In this document: one piece after another, positions 1-12,585 of the stretch
How positions within the stretch are numbered: position 1 is the first letter of the stretch
How the letters are laid out: every line of letters begins with the position of its first letter
Assembly (NCBI GenBank): GCA_014607495.2
Contig: CP053149.1
Span: 62,001-126,000, forward strand
Direction of reading: 5' to 3'
DNA: 64,000 nt
Origin: Carposina sasakii
Lineage: Eukaryota; Arthropoda; Insecta; Lepidoptera; Carposinidae
Made by a program: the position numbers and the translations under genes
The notes under the pieces: model-generated
What the model saw: only the letters and a program-made list of their open reading frames with translations
Database searches by the model: none
What the model was told of the DNA's origin: nothing

Positions 1-540
1 AGTGCACTATTTTCGAAAAATATGTACATATTTACAAAAGCTTCTACATTGTATCTTACAACAAAAAGCCCGTTTTAAAAGTTTATTTAGCTGCAAAAGA
101 GTAATTGTCGATAGAGCTGAGAATTCATATAGCATACTTAGTTTATAATTTACGCCATTGCCGTTTTGTGGTGCAACTAAATATCTGTAATGGACGGGTC
201 ACATTTATCGACACATACTAGATACCTATAATAGGTAAGTATAATGTATTACTTCGTAGCTTTGATACCATATCTCAGAACAGAAATGAAACAGAAACAT
301 GGTACTCGTACAAAGCTAAAACCTCTGAGGGTTTACTGGCAAAGCAGGTGAACTTACTTTGGAATCATGTTTTAGCGACTGGGGATAGCATACGGTGCGA
401 AAGTGCTCGTAATCTCATATAGTTATGACTCGATTATCATTGAACTCCCTAATTATAAAACCAAAACCAGATTCAAATCTTTGGGTTACTTACCTAAATG
501 TATTTTATGTACTTATAAAAACCAATTAAATACTCCACAG
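1..540. other. Upstream intron of the methyltransferase gene
   Basis: AT-rich sequence before the first visible exon. I see no coding segment or recognisable repeat here. Open frame around 403-540 is only read-through of the exon into the intron. Confidence 0.5.
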
Positions 541-3500
541 ACTATGCGCGAATGGCACAAACCACGGATACAAGCACTGGTAGAAGCTGGAGTAGATTTA
601 TTGGCATTGGAGACCATTCCATGTCAAGAGGAAGCGGAGATGCTGTGTGACCTGCTACGGGAGTTCCCGGGAATGAAAGCTTGGCTCTCATTTAGTTGCA
701 AGGTACGAAACTTATTATTAATTCATTTCTACTTATACCATTTTTTAAATTAAAACTTCAGATGACAAGCCGTTAAGTTTGTTTTTATGTATCATTGATT
801 AGTGTGTACATAGCAACACGCGTTTTTAACAAACAATTTATATAGGTATAGTCGATAACGCGCGTTAGGTAACGCTTGTCACGTGCCTACTCTATTTGTA
901 TCATTTGTATAAAGGCATTTGATAGAGTTACTCTAATATTAGTGAACGCAGTATACAAATTATACCTAATGATAGACTGTAATTTTTCTACTTTTTTTTG
1001 TCTAGAACCAATCCTCAGTAAACTGCAAACGCTGTCTATAAGGTGGTTGGTTAAAAAATAGCAAACGATGTTATTTCTATAACATTAGTAATTACCTAAT
1101 ATAACATTAGTTTTATTTCTATAACAAAATTATGAGAAGTGTGCAGAGAATTTTTAATATTTCTAATTGGCCGTGGCTCTGATTAGTTTGTTTCGAGGTT
1201 ATATTCTAAGCCCAACGGTTAAAGCTTTGCCAAATATAAATTAGTTACGCCACCTGGGCATCCTTCGAGATGCCCATTTATTTAAATTTATTCAATTTTA
1301 AATTAATAAGTTAATTTATTAATAATTTTATAATAAGTTAACTTAAAGATACATTTTAGACAATCTCATCTGCACGTGGTATTTTTTAAATTATTTACTG
1401 AAATTGGTACCGTTCTTCGTGCTACAATAATATCTATAAACGATACTTTATGTTATTATAAAAAAATAATAGGTTGACGGCCGCTTGGTCTAATAGGTAG
1501 TGACCCTGCCTGCGACGCCATAGGTCCTGGGTTCAAATCCCGGTAGGTGCAAACATTGATATGATGAATATTGATGTTTGTTTCCGAGTCATGGATGTTT
1601 CTATACTTATCTATGTATTTATATACCGTTGCTTAGTACCCACGACACAAGGGATCTTAATGTGGGGCTAGGTTAATGTGTTGTGTGTGAATATTTATTT
1701 ATTTATAATAGGTACACTCATTAAACATACAACAGATATCAATATCAAACAGATGATTTAACTTTGCATTGATTTTTATGGACAATTCAAGTGGATAACC
1801 GCGAGAAAATTGTTATACCTTTATTATTGAGGTACGTTATATTAAGGTTGCACTGTAATTGTCAATATACACAAGTGTGTTATTGGAAATGAATAGAATC
1901 ATGTTAAGGGTGAACATATTTTGGGCAGATAGGTACGTAGATACATACCTATTATTCGAGTAACACAAATGACTATAAGGAGATAAGTGTTATTTATCTG
2001 ACGTTCAAATTTATAGGCCCGGGTGTAAAAACACCATCAAACCTTTTCACACCTTCAACTTTTCCCTCGAAGTTTACACTTCCGGAAAATTGTGCGTTGT
2101 AAAGAAATACTTTAGTAATAAAAGTATGTAAGAAGGGAAAATTCCGGGGAAAGCTGGGCCGAAGAGGGTGCAAACATTTGTGTTGAACTGGGATTAAATT
2201 GTAAATAAGCCCACTCACATAATCATGAAGAGAATATTGATTACAATTTACTTGAAATTTCTTCTTCTTCAGCCTATTGCAGTCCACTCATGCTGGACGT
2301 AGACCTCTCCCAGGGCACGCCACAAAGCTACTGCCACAGGGAGGGTTTTGCCCTTAGTCACCACGCTGTCACACTTTAAATTTAGGTTACCTATAATACA
2401 TGATGTAAAGAGTGCGACGTGTGTGCATTAAAAAAGTATTCTGAGTGTTACCCGCTGATGGGTAAACCGAACATAGGCACCTAATAAAACAATTGCATTT
2501 AGTAACAACTTAATATTTATTGAGTTGTTGTTATTATTGTAGATATGCTGCATTAATTTGTGTTATTCTATTTCAAATATCAATAACAACATTATGTATT
2601 ACGTACCTACAGGTAGAATGATAACTCCCAAGTCTGCATGAAATGTTACATTTGAATTTCCATACGGAATGTCACAAACATAAACATATTCCCACATACT
2701 TCTATTTACCATAAACGGTAGGGGAAAGTGGGGTATTTGGGAACACCTAACTTACAACCCTGTAAAATAATAAAAGAAAGTCATAAATGTAATCAACTTT
2801 TATTGCAACAAGAACGTTACTTATCCAGCTACAAAAAAATTAACTCAAAACTTTTTGGAAATAAACTTCATAATAAAAAAAAAATAAGAAAATAAAAAAC
2901 ATTGGTGTTCGTATTTACCCGATATCGTGTGGGGTAATTGAGATCAGTCCGCGGTGGAGACACGAACCATATGGGGTAATTGCGAACGACTTGCTATAAT
3001 TATTTAGTTTAGCACAAATCATACGTAACGTAATTTATCATGTGCCCAGGTATTGCAAATAACGCACATAACGCAATAACGCAACGTTCCTAATTACCCG
3101 AACTTGGAAAGTCGAAACAAAATGACCGTTACTCGCAATATTAGTGGCGGTGAACTTAAAACTACTTGGAATTTATAAACTGATAGTACATGTAAGATGG
3201 CAACAAAATATGTTGTCATTAACCTCAAAAATATCCTTTTTGTGCTGATTTTTACATGCGACAAAAATTGTAACAAAATTACGTAAAATATTATTTGACT
3301 CACCGTGACGAAATGCGTGCATCTTCTCACTCGCACTTTTGCGGGCATACTAAGGGCTGGCAAGCGCATCAGCTTAGATGTGTGCGGGCGATGTAGTGCG
3401 GGAGGTTTATTTGATATTCAACTGTTCTCAATTTCCCGCCGTTCTCAATTACCCTTCCCCTAACTTTTATGTCTCAGAGTTGTCTTTCGTTTTAAATTTC

Positions 3501-6500
3501 ATAAATTGTATTCAAATTCAAATTTACATTTCAGTGCAGAATTATTCGAGATTGTATGGAACAGCTGATTTTTTTTCACTATTTCGGAGTAGATCCCATA
3601 GTAAGTTATTTCTTTTTAACTACCTAGTTTCGTGTCAAAAGATAATCACTAATTTTGAAAAGAAGAATATTGCGTATAAAATTATGTCATACTAGTGAGC
3701 CGCCCCGGTTTCTCATTGTATGTAAGCACCACACTTGATTGATAAGAACGCAATTACAACGCCCAGACCTGCAGTAAAATAATAGCGAAATTCTGATATT
3801 CTAAATGCCATTTGCTTGCGTGTATAAATTCATTTATACTCGTAATCTCTACAAAATGAACAGCCAGAGACCACAGAAGTTTATCCGACCACCACCGGGG
3901 TGGCGGCCGGCGGCGGCACGGCTGTTTCGAATATACGAGGTTTTTATACCAACACGTAAATTAATGGCCCTAGGTGCAGGTTACTACTAATGAATACGAG
4001 TCTTCTTGTTTGGTCCGCCGAGTTTCGCCGCCATAAAAATGATAAACGCTAATTCAGAGGAAAAAATCCTAAGTGTACTCTTTATTACCGTATGTATACT
4101 TATGTCGTATGTCGTGGCCATATCGTAGAATTGATCATTTCATGAAATGGTCGAGCAATAGAAATATAACCTATAGAAGTATAGTCCGAAGGCCTATTAG
4201 AGGAATTTTTATGGGTGCAGATTTGCACCAAACGCGGTTCTGTCTTTCAGTGCTCAGCGGTCAGTGGCTACGAGTGTATGTCAACCTAAAGGACTTACCA
4301 TGACGAAATATGTGCTGATATCCTGCCAAAATTATTCTCAAAAACATAAGAAAATAAACAACATCACATTTCACCGGTAGATATTTGATATTTTTACGTA
4401 ATTTCATTAATAAAACATAAATACAGAATAAAATTTTCATATTTTTTTAAATTGTCATTGAGAACAAAATGTTGCCATGTGTGTGAGAATTTACCCTATT
4501 TTTAAACATGCAGATTGTAGGTATAAGTGGAACTACCTATCGCAACTATGAATACTCCATAACATCTACACTCTTCTTGTTATAAGAAATATCAAATTTT
4601 GATCTTCTATATTTAAAGAAGAAAAAGAATTTAGGAATAAATACAGATTCTTTCATTACTATGGAATTTTAGATTTCCTGCTAATTCAATAACTGTTGAC
4701 AATAATATAATAATAATTCTAATATAATAACCATCGTTTTTTACTAAAAAATAACTAAGCATGAATTTCATGTTGTTTTGTGAAAACAAAGTTAAGTTTT
4801 CCGTTTTGGTAAATATATTTCAAAATACTACTGACTATACATCGTTCAGACCAATTTTATTTTTACATACTTTTATAATTGGCAAGGCATTTTTAAAAGT
4901 AATTTTAAAATAAAAAAGTTTGTCATACTCATTTTATTATTAACCCTGGGGCGGCATCATAATGAAAATATATTTTTGTTTTAAGGCAAAATAAATCAAT
5001 TTACTAGCACCGCTACACACTTTTAATTCAGGTTCATTTTAACTCATATATATAAAAATAAATAATTTAGATAAATATTTTAATATTAATTTTGGTAAAT
5101 TAATAATATTTTTGTGATAATTATTCTCTGAACTTTAAACAGTGGCGGAATTAGTAGTTGGACCTATTTTATCTTTGATTGACTGATTGTGGAATTACGT
5201 ACAGGCTCTCACTCACTGTATTAATTAAAACGATGATTACCGTTACTACAATATTTATGTTCTATTCAAATTAAATCTTTAAAATGGGCATCGTCCTTTC
5301 CTTTATTGAATGAAATAAAACCACGGAGAATGGCCCCACAGCTTTGTTGGCATAATGACAAATTATTCAGAAGGACAATTTTTAACTTTTTTATCCAGCA
5401 CTTATGGACCAATAATGTATAAAAGGCCTATCGTCTTCTTTTAATATATTTTATATTTAAATTTCACGATAATCAATAAGATTTTGCAAATTTAACTTCT
5501 CAGCATCAATAATAAATTATCGACTATTTCCCCACATCTAGAGAAATAACTTTTTTATGGCAACATTAATTTTATGTCATGCATACGTCAAGTCGATATT
5601 TTATTCCTGTTTTTTCGCCTTGCGTTTGGTTGGATTGGAACACACTTTCTATAGGTTATATTTCTATTGGTCGAGCATTTTACTGCTGTATTAATTAAAT
5701 AACCTGCGATGAAATAAATAACTGCCCATATATTTTTACAACTTATAATAGTACTCGTAACTTCTCAAATATTTAAATAACAGCTTACATAATTAGTTCC
5801 CTTTTATAACCTAAAAAGAAAAATCCGCCATCTTTTTTTTTGTTTATACCGAAGGAAAGGCAAGGGGAACTAAGCCCATACAGCCATTGTCTTTAGTAAA
5901 TGATTTCTGATCATATGATGGATGATACTGATGATGATGAATGGAAACGTCAGGAAAATCCTCAAGAACAAGTGTAAAGTTAGCCAAAATGAAAAATAAT
6001 TGCAGAAACAACTTACATGGGCCCATGAAGAGATCGTATTCCGGCTAAAGTTTTACTCAGCTTACCTGCGTATAAAACAATGCACGAGCACTAGATTCAC
6101 ATCACAAGTAATCAAAATATAACTTATTACCAGTAAATCACTTTACAGACACATGCAAGCCATTTACAAATAATTTTTTATTTTCACAAGAAAATTACAC
6201 CCGCTCCCTTCCGGCTTTTCCCGCCGAATCAATCCGCCATCTTCACACATAAGCAAAGCGCTTGCAGTGCCTCTACCGGTGATTCGTGTAACTATTTTAC
6301 GATATGATCAATAATCTTGACCACTTCATGAAATAGTCGCGCATTTAGTTTTTTATCATCGATCTGCCCAAACCATATCTTGAAATGCTCGACCATTTCA
6401 TCAAATGATAAAATCTACGATATGGCCACGATATATACAGGGTGTGGGTGACAGCCAGGCAAATATTAATGCCATGATTTCAGACCATGATTCTGAGTCT

Positions 6501-9500
6501 GAAAACACTGAACATTTTCGCAGAATCAGGAAAAAATATTTTAGTTCATTTAATATGGCCTTAGATCAACATCATCATCATCAGCCTATTGCAGTCCACT
6601 GCTGGACGTAGGCCTCCCCCAGTGTACGCCACATGGCTCGATCTCCGTTTTTGCCATCCAGTCACTCACTACCAGCCGTCCTCTTTAAGTCATCGGTCCA
6701 TCTGGCCGGAGGGCGCCCAACGCTACGCTTGCCGAGGCGCGGTCTCCATTCGAGAACCCGTTTACTCCACCGTCCATCGGTTCTACGATAGATGTGGCCG
6801 GCCCACTGCCAATTCAGTCTGCTACATTTCGAGACTATGTCTGTCACTTTGGTCTTCTGCCGGATAATCTCATTTCGGACTTTGTCCATTCGCGAGATTC
6901 CGAGCATTGACCTTTCCATAGCTCTCTGAGTGACATGTAATCGGTGAGCCAGCCCCACCGTCAGGCTCCGTAAGTCATGGCTGGTAGAACGCACTGATCG
7001 AACACCTTGGTCTTGAGGCATTGTGGCAAGGATGACTCAAAGATATGACGCAACTTCCCAAACGCTGCCCACCCAAGCTGCACTCTTCGAGTGAATTCTC
7101 CCTCGAAGTTGTCTTTACCCAACTGCAATATTTGCCCAAGGTATACATACTTCTGAACAACTTCTAGGGCTACACCTTCGACGGATATCGCCTCAGGGAT
7201 GATGTGTCGATTGAACATTACTTGGTCTTGTCCAGGTTCAACCCGAGTCCCACACAGCATTTTTTGTAGGTCCTGCAGCGATTCAGCCATCAAAACTATA
7301 TCGTCTGCAAAGCGGAGATGCGTGAGACATTCACCATTGACGTTGATGCCTAGTCCATCCCACTGTAGCATCTTGAAGACGTCCTCCATCGCGTTGGTGA
7401 AGAGTTTCGGGGATATTACGTCACCCTGCCTCACACCTAGGAGTAATTGGATCGGTCTTGTTTGGTGGGTTTGGACTTGAACGGACATGGTTGCCATTTG
7501 GTAGATATTTCTCAGCACCTCCATATATCGCCAGTCGATTTGGCATCGCTGCAAGGATTCCAAAACGGCCCAGGTTTCGATGGAGTCGAAGGCTTTCTCG
7601 TAGTGCACAAAAGCCATACACAGCAGTTGGTTATACTCCTCCGAATTGTGTAACCTGCCGTACAGTATGGATGTGGTCCACGGTGCTGTAGTCTTTGCGA
7701 ACCCGGCCTGTTCCGGTGGCTGGAAGGCGTCAAATCTCAATGCCAGACGATTCGTGACGACTCTCGAGAACAGCTTATAGACGTGGCTCAGAAGTGTGAT
7801 CGGCCTATAGTTTTTGAAAAGCGTTTTGTCTCCCTTCTTGAAAAACAATGCCACCACACCCCTGCTCCACGCCTTCGGAGTAGTCCCATTGGCCAATACG
7901 GAGTTAAATAACCTTTTGCTCCTCAAGGACTAGTTTTCCCCCATCTCTGGACCTGATGTGACGGTTTGGCCATTCGAAGTTCTTAGATAATTGCTTTAAA
8001 ATAAAATTTTAACCAAAAATTGATTTAAAAAAAAAAGTTGCCCTACATAAAGTTCAAATATCTGATCAACCCTAATGGAGAGTCATAAGTGATGCAAAAA
8101 ACAGCAACATGTCATACAATAACAAATAAGCCAATTTAATTTGTCACAGGTTCACCCGATGCAATTGGAGCAGAGAACAAATATTACTGATAATCAAATC
8201 AAAATTAAATTTCCTGCTAATAATAACACTGTCGTATAACTCAACACAATGGTACTTGTTCAGTATTTATTTGCCTGGCTGTCATCCACACCCTGAATAT
8301 ACGGCATTGAAAAGTTTACGTTTATATTGTAGGTAAACAAACTACCTATAAAATTACGAAAAGGTTTTACCCAATAAAATGCAAATAAAGAAGAATGCTT
8401 TCACAAAATACCACAAAATCTGTTCACTGTGATAAAGTCAAATGGTGAAAGTCAGGTTATCTAATTCCACATTATATTAGTTAATTTAATATTTCTAAAT
8501 TATAGGAAATACAATTGATATGTACCTAAAACCACAAATCACTGCATAATTTCGAAAAAGCTAGTAGGAATAATTTACCTTCTATTTTATATCACAGGTA
8601 ATATGCATCTAATATTAGATATCTAATTTAACTAAGCCTCTCTAAATTGATTTGTTTGTCCCCCAGTTAGAGCAAATAAGCGAAAACTTGTTTGTTGCCT
8701 CGGAACATTTCCTTCCCAGTGAAATAAACTTATGACGAAAAACAAACAGGAAAATCAACATTAAAAGCAAAGAAAAAAAGAAAGTTTTACTCAGTGTTGT
8801 GTCTTGTAATTCCTACCAGAGATGTCGTAGCTATGAAGAAAAATTGATGAATTTTATTTTTCTTACCCACCTATCTCTTTCGGGTGGATTACAGAAAAAC
8901 AAATTAGTTATTAGCTTTAACAAAAGCTTTTACGGTTTTTTTTTTTAGAATAAAACTAACCTCCTATCCTTTCATCAATATACCTACATACGTATAACCT
9001 TACCCATGAAGTGTATGTCCAATTTCATAAATATCAATTCAGGCATTTTGTTGTAAAAAGGCAGGGTAGAACCGCTTTATTTCGCATTTCTAATTGATAA
9101 AATTAATTTCAGGACAACCAAAGCATAGCCCACGGTGAGAGTTTCCAAAAAGTGGCGAAAAAATGCTGGGAAGCGAACCCAGAACAACTGGTCGCTATCG
9201 GCATTAACTGCTGCGCGCCCTCCTTCATCTCCAACCTAGTGAATGGAATCAACAAGGACCGGCCGCACGACCCCATTCCACTTATCGTTTACCCCAATTC
9301 CGGGGAAAAATACAATCCTCAAATAGGGTAAGATCTTCACTATGGGTGCGCATCTTACAATTGATATGTCACAGAAACTTTAGGTAATACATCTGAGACG
9401 GTTAGTGCCGGGACTCGAACAATAGAATGCTCAGTAATAAACGACTATTCGTGGCTCATTGAGAACATTACCCTGCTCTTTCGTATTCCATTCAAAATTA

Positions 9501-9972
9501 AGGAAAGCGGAAGCGAGCTATGCGTTCCGTTTTGCCGAGCATTTCACTGTTGAGGCTCATAAATATAATGAAATTCAATCGAATTGATGAAATCTTTCAC
9601 GTTGGTTTCATGTTATTTATTCATTACGTCTACGTGGGTGTTACTGCTTGGATAATTAAACTTATCCATCGATTTACTTTGTTAGATTAGAAGGGGATTT
9701 TACAATGAGCTCGTAAATCAGATTCTAGGGTAGATGTTCATATAGCTGGCATTATAGATTATGTGCTTTGTCTTTCCAGCTGGATAGACCGCGATAAGTG
9801 CGAAGCGGTGGAGGTGTTTGTCCAAGAATGGCTGAACCTGGGCGTGCGGTACGTGGGAGGCTGCTGTCGCACGTACGCCGCAGACGTCACGCGCATCCGG
9901 AATCAGGTGCACAATTGGCGCGAGCGCTGGCGCTTCCAGAACAATTACCAACCGGCTCAGCCTGCTGTCTAG
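541..9972 (+). CDS. Homocysteine S-methyltransferase, last three exons (5' part outside window)
   Basis: Exons 541-702, 9113-9327 and 9780-9972 join in phase (0, then 2+1) to give 189 C-terminal residues and a TAG stop. All junctions are AG/GT: acceptors end at 540, 9112 and 9779; donors are GTACG at 703 and GTAAG at 9328. The first exon holds the [11 protein letters not shown] strand motif, the second GINCC, and the third GGCCRT followed by an Arg/Trp-rich tail. In this family the INC cysteine and the two GGCC cysteines bind the catalytic zinc. The enzyme moves a methyl group from S-methylmethionine or S-adenosylmethionine to homocysteine, giving methionine in the cytosol. The 8.4-kb intron 703-9112 carries nested transposons. 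Exon GC is ordinary, unlike Stam and the VKR genes. Family call is firm; methyl donor unknown. Confidence 0.93.
1475..1704 (+). repeat. tRNA-derived SINE with 9-bp target-site duplication
   Basis: The 5' part has an RNA polymerase III A box (CTTGGTCTAATAGGTAGTG, from 1484) and a perfect B box (GGTTCAAATCC, 1530-1540). The 3' end is an ATTTATTTATTT tail. The whole unit is bracketed by a direct repeat ATAATAGGT (1466-1474 and 1705-1713), a target-site duplication. The tRNA-like head cannot fold as an intact tRNA and continues into about 150 bases of unrelated body, so this is a SINE and not a tRNA gene. It lies in the methyltransferase intron. Confidence 0.85.
2261..2372 (-). repeat. RTE-like LINE 3'-end fragment
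   Basis: The + strand carries the motif TTGCAGTCCACT, then CTGGACGTAGACC and a CCAGGGCACGCCACA block. The same block ends the RTE-like reverse transcriptase copy at 6571-7950 and recurs at 11380-11480, 18923-19050 and 25398-25475. Only the 3' end is present. Confidence 0.7.
2721..3460. mobile_element. TIR element flanked by TA, related ends GGGGAA
   Basis: The left end begins GGGGAAAGTGGGGTA and the right end is the inverse of GGGGAAGGGTAATTG, with TA on both sides (2719-2720 and 3461-3462). Internal copies of GGGGTAATTG occur near 2932 and 2973. A TA duplication fits Tc1/mariner-type insertion, but no transposase is visible, so this is a nonautonomous element. The inverted repeats are imperfect. 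Confidence 0.55.
4107..6432. mobile_element. Outer TIR element, split by a younger insertion
   Basis: The left end (about 4107-4156) reads GTCGTGGCCATATCGTAGA then a CATTTCATGAAATGG palindrome and GGTCGAGC. The right end (about 6383-6432) is the inverse of the same series, including the CGACCATTTCAT stretch. The 1512-bp element at 4157-5668 lies inside it and has duplicated GGTCGAGC. Without the insertion the outer element would be about 0.8 kb. No coding content was seen. Exact ends and TSD are uncertain. Confidence 0.5.
4157..5668. mobile_element. TIR transposon with 8-bp TSD, copy 1 (1512 bp)
   Basis: The ends are perfect inverted repeats of at least 20 bp (AATAGAAATATAACCTATAG at 4157 and its inverse ending at 5668). 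Both flanks carry GGTCGAGC (4149-4156 and 5669-5676), a perfect 8-bp target-site duplication. Internal blocks match the copy at 32690-33562: one around 4170-4330, one around 5290-5390 and one around 5580-5668. An 8-bp TSD occurs in hAT, P and Merlin elements, but the AATAG terminus is not the usual end of any of these, so I leave the superfamily open. No transposase is visible. Confidence 0.8.
6438..8295. mobile_element. TIR transposon carrying an RTE LINE segment, copy 1
   Basis: The left terminus is CAGGGTGTGGGTGACAGCCA and the right terminus is the inverse of CAGGGTGTGGATGACAGCCA. Related termini occur at 11273-11641 and 35809. Between the ends lies an RTE-type reverse transcriptase part on the minus strand (6571-7950). 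The junction at about 6565-6575, CCTTAGATC followed by a CATCAT run, is the same in the copy at 11273-11641. This suggests the TIR element captured the LINE once and then multiplied with it. Confidence 0.65.
6571..7950 (-). mobile_element. 5'-truncated RTE-like LINE reverse transcriptase, frameshifted
   Basis: Reading on the minus strand from 7926 gives the RT core: FFKKGD and NYRPI (motif 1-2 region), an ALRFDAF stretch, [13 protein letters not shown] (domain B-like) and [13 protein letters not shown], the catalytic FADD box. A frame change near 6985-7021 leads into a C-terminal part with WAGHIYRR and GRPPARW, typical of RTE C-termini. The 3' end on the + side at 6571 is the CCACTGCTGGACGTAGG repeat. 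There is no endonuclease domain, so the copy is dead. It lies within the TIR element 6438-8295. Confidence 0.8.
8296..9112. other. Intron sequence, no feature seen
   Basis: AT-rich intron of the methyltransferase between the composite transposon and exon 9113-9327. A pyrimidine-rich stretch ending TTTCAG precedes the exon. I see nothing else. Confidence 0.5.
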
Positions 9973-10845
9973 TCCCAAACTACCCACCCTACTTATGTGC
10001 CATTGATTCGTTTAAGTACAAAGACTTAATTTTTAATAATTTAGGTACTACGAGTATGCGACAAATCCTACTTTTGGATGCATTTACAATCTATTTATTA
10101 TCAACACATTTGAATTTTATACTGACATGAATACTGAATTGTTAATTGTTATAGATGTTACTAATTAAGATTCTGTTTACATTATAAAAAAACTTTTATC
10201 CAGTGTGTAATTGTGTTTATACTAGTCAAGATAACGACTAAACATGCAGTCTAATGATACTTTGACTTAGGTACGAAATGTAAAAATTCTGAACTTAGTT
10301 AATTGGAATAGTAGGTATCTCATTAAAAGTTTAATGATTTCTTATAAACGCTGCAGGGATGATAAGTATAGTAAGGTAGGTACACTTTACACACAGGTGT
10401 GTGTGTGATGCACCCGAATTGTATAGAATAGAGATTATGCAACCAATTGTTATAATATACCTATATGTAAAATATTGCATGTTTTTTATTTGAAAGAAGT
10501 GCCTGTGGCTCGAACGGATATTGAATTTCGGTCCGTATGAACTTCTTACTTGATTAACATCAATATCAAATTCCATTTTCGTCTTTAATATTTTTACATT
10601 TAGGTAAACTTATACTCAATGGAAAGTCTTCGATTTGACGTGGGTTATATTATATGGTACACCTACATCATCATCAAACATAGGCATTTACACTTTTACC
10701 TTGATAATACTTATTCTACGACAGCTACTAGAAATACTCAACTACACTTGCGGGTATCGTAAAATAGGATTAGGGTTCTTGACCGCGTAATGTTATGGTG
10801 TTTTTGATGGTTTGTTTATGCGGCACTTACCATTTTATTTTACTA
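9973..10845. other. 3' UTR and downstream intergenic DNA of the methyltransferase
   Basis: AT-rich sequence with no open frame of credible coding character and no recognisable repeat. The 3' UTR must lie here; no clear AATAAA close to the stop was found. Confidence 0.4.
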
Positions 10846-11164
10846 CTAGTGGACGCCCGCGACTCCGTCCGCGTGGACTGCAGAAAAAACAAAATGTCGA
10901 AATTATCCGGGATAAAAAGTAGCCTATATGTTAAGTGGGACCTGTCACAATACATTCCTGAAAACTGCATCGAAATCGGTTCAGCCGTTTCTGAGATTAG
11001 CGTGCACAAACGCATAGACAAACCGACAAACAGACAAAAATTCCAAAAATCATTGTTTTGGGTACTATTGCGTTGATAAAAGACTCCTATAATATTTTTT
11101 GTCATATACTCGTATCTTCCATGTACAGACAGCGATCCGTTACATTTTTATATATATTTATAGA
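10846..11164 (-). mobile_element. Nonautonomous Helitron-like element
   Basis: On the minus strand it starts TCTATAAATA at 11164 and ends CGGGCGTCCACTAG at 10846, after a GC-rich stem CGCGGACGGAGTCGCGG. A 5' TC and a 3' hairpin plus CTAG are Helitron end features. The same 0.32-kb sequence recurs at 53031-53354, 61150-61354 and 63117-63445, including the CGATTTCGATGCAG and ATCCCGG blocks. No Rep/helicase coding is present. Confidence 0.65.
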
Positions 11165-11272
11165 TCTACGGATCCATCACCTATACCAGGCACTGGGTTA
11201 GACTCCCAAAGTCTACCTTACCGGTTTCCCGAAGGTACTCTGCTATGAGGCTCTGGCGCTAGCTAATACATA

Positions 11273-11641
11273 CAGGGTGAGAGTGATAGCTAGGCAAATA
11301 CTGAACAGTGGACAGCAGCGCCTCCCGTGTTGACAACATAGTCCAAAATACAAACTGCGGTCACCAACCCACCTGCCCAGCGTGGTGACTATGGGCAAAT
11401 ACCCCCATGGCAGTCTTGTGGCGTGCCCTGGGGGAGGCCTACGTCCAGCAGTGGACTGCCATAGGCTGATGATGATGATGATGACGATCTAAGGGCTAAT
11501 TAAAACGAAGTAAACTTTTTTTTTTCTGAAAATATGAAAAAAATGTCGGAAAATTCTGCGAAAATTTTCAGTGTTTTCCACCTTAGAATCATAGTCTGAA
11601 GTTATGGTATCAATATTTGCATGGCTGTCAGAAACATCCTG
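11273..11641. mobile_element. TIR transposon carrying an RTE 3' end, copy 2
   Basis: The left end is CAGGGTGAGAGTGATAGCTA and the right end is the inverse of CAGGATGTTTCTGACAGCCA, matching the 6438-8295 family. About 11380-11480 is the RTE 3' end on the + strand (AGGCCTACGTCCAGCAGTGG then a GATGATG run). The arrangement and the GATCTAAGGGC junction match copy 1 in inverse orientation, but the RT body is absent. Confidence 0.65.
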
Positions 11642-11846
11642 TATATATTTATTATGCCGCGAAAATATTTCCGAATAAATTCGTTATCGGTTGCTACATA
11701 TTAAAAGTCGAAAATTCTCAGCCATAGGTCTTAATAAGCTAACTGCTGAAAACTGGGTGTGTAAATTGCACACTTCTGCTTACACTCTTGAGCAATAATG
11801 GGCGTGACTGTATGTAAATATATAAGTGTCAAGCATACACGCTATG

Positions 11847-12585
11847 GGGTACGTATTCGAACACGTAAAATTAAAATATCTAAAGTAAAAACCCCAATGT
11901 TCAAAAGTCTTAAAATTACAAGTTAATAAGTTAGTAAGATAGTTAATGTTATTATTTTTCTTTATCTTTAATGTGACCTTACCTAACTTAACTGTTTCCT
12001 TTTACAAAAACGATTTCTGCGGCACGCTCGCTTCACTCGCTCGGCTCGCGCGTAGTTTGTCATACTCTACACTCTTTCCCAAGAAGGCGATAACGCCCCC
12101 TCGTGGGCGTTGGAGGCCTAGAGAGGGGCAGTTAGGCCGCAGAAATAAATAGCGCAACTAATATGCTATTGACATTTTAAGGTGAAATTAAAACAGGGGC
12201 GCTACTGATTTTCAAAGTGGGCGTTAGAATAATTCATCTTAGGCGTTAGACGAAATAAGTTTGCAAACCTCTCTAACCAAACCTAACCCAAGATTTCTGT
12301 TGCTATATAAGTACCTAAGGCAGGATACCTATAGATAAACCTACAACCTAGGGAGGGATCATATCTTTAGATCAAACTACCATAAGGGATTGTATCTATA
12401 GATATTTCAAGTTTAGATATTGTAAAGTTAGTGTTTATGGCCTTCGTATTAATAATCGTTCGATATTTAGAACTTTCATTGTTTTGAATTTAAGTCAACC
12501 AACCATTAGGTATTGTAATTTTAGGGGTTTTGAACATAGGGGTTTTAACTTTAGATACTTTAATAAGGTGTTCAAATACGTACCC
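11847..12585. mobile_element. TIR element with perfect 8-bp TSD (739 bp)
   Basis: The left end GGGTACGTATTCGAACAC and the right end, inverse of GGGTACGTATTTGAACAC, continue as imperfect inverted repeats for about 75 bp, including an ATCTAAAGT block and an AAAATTACA block. Both flanks are ACGCTATG (11839-11846 and 12586-12593). The interior holds a CTCGCTCGGCTCG repeat (about 12025-12060) also seen near 29090 and 36230. No transposase is visible; superfamily unknown. Confidence 0.8.
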
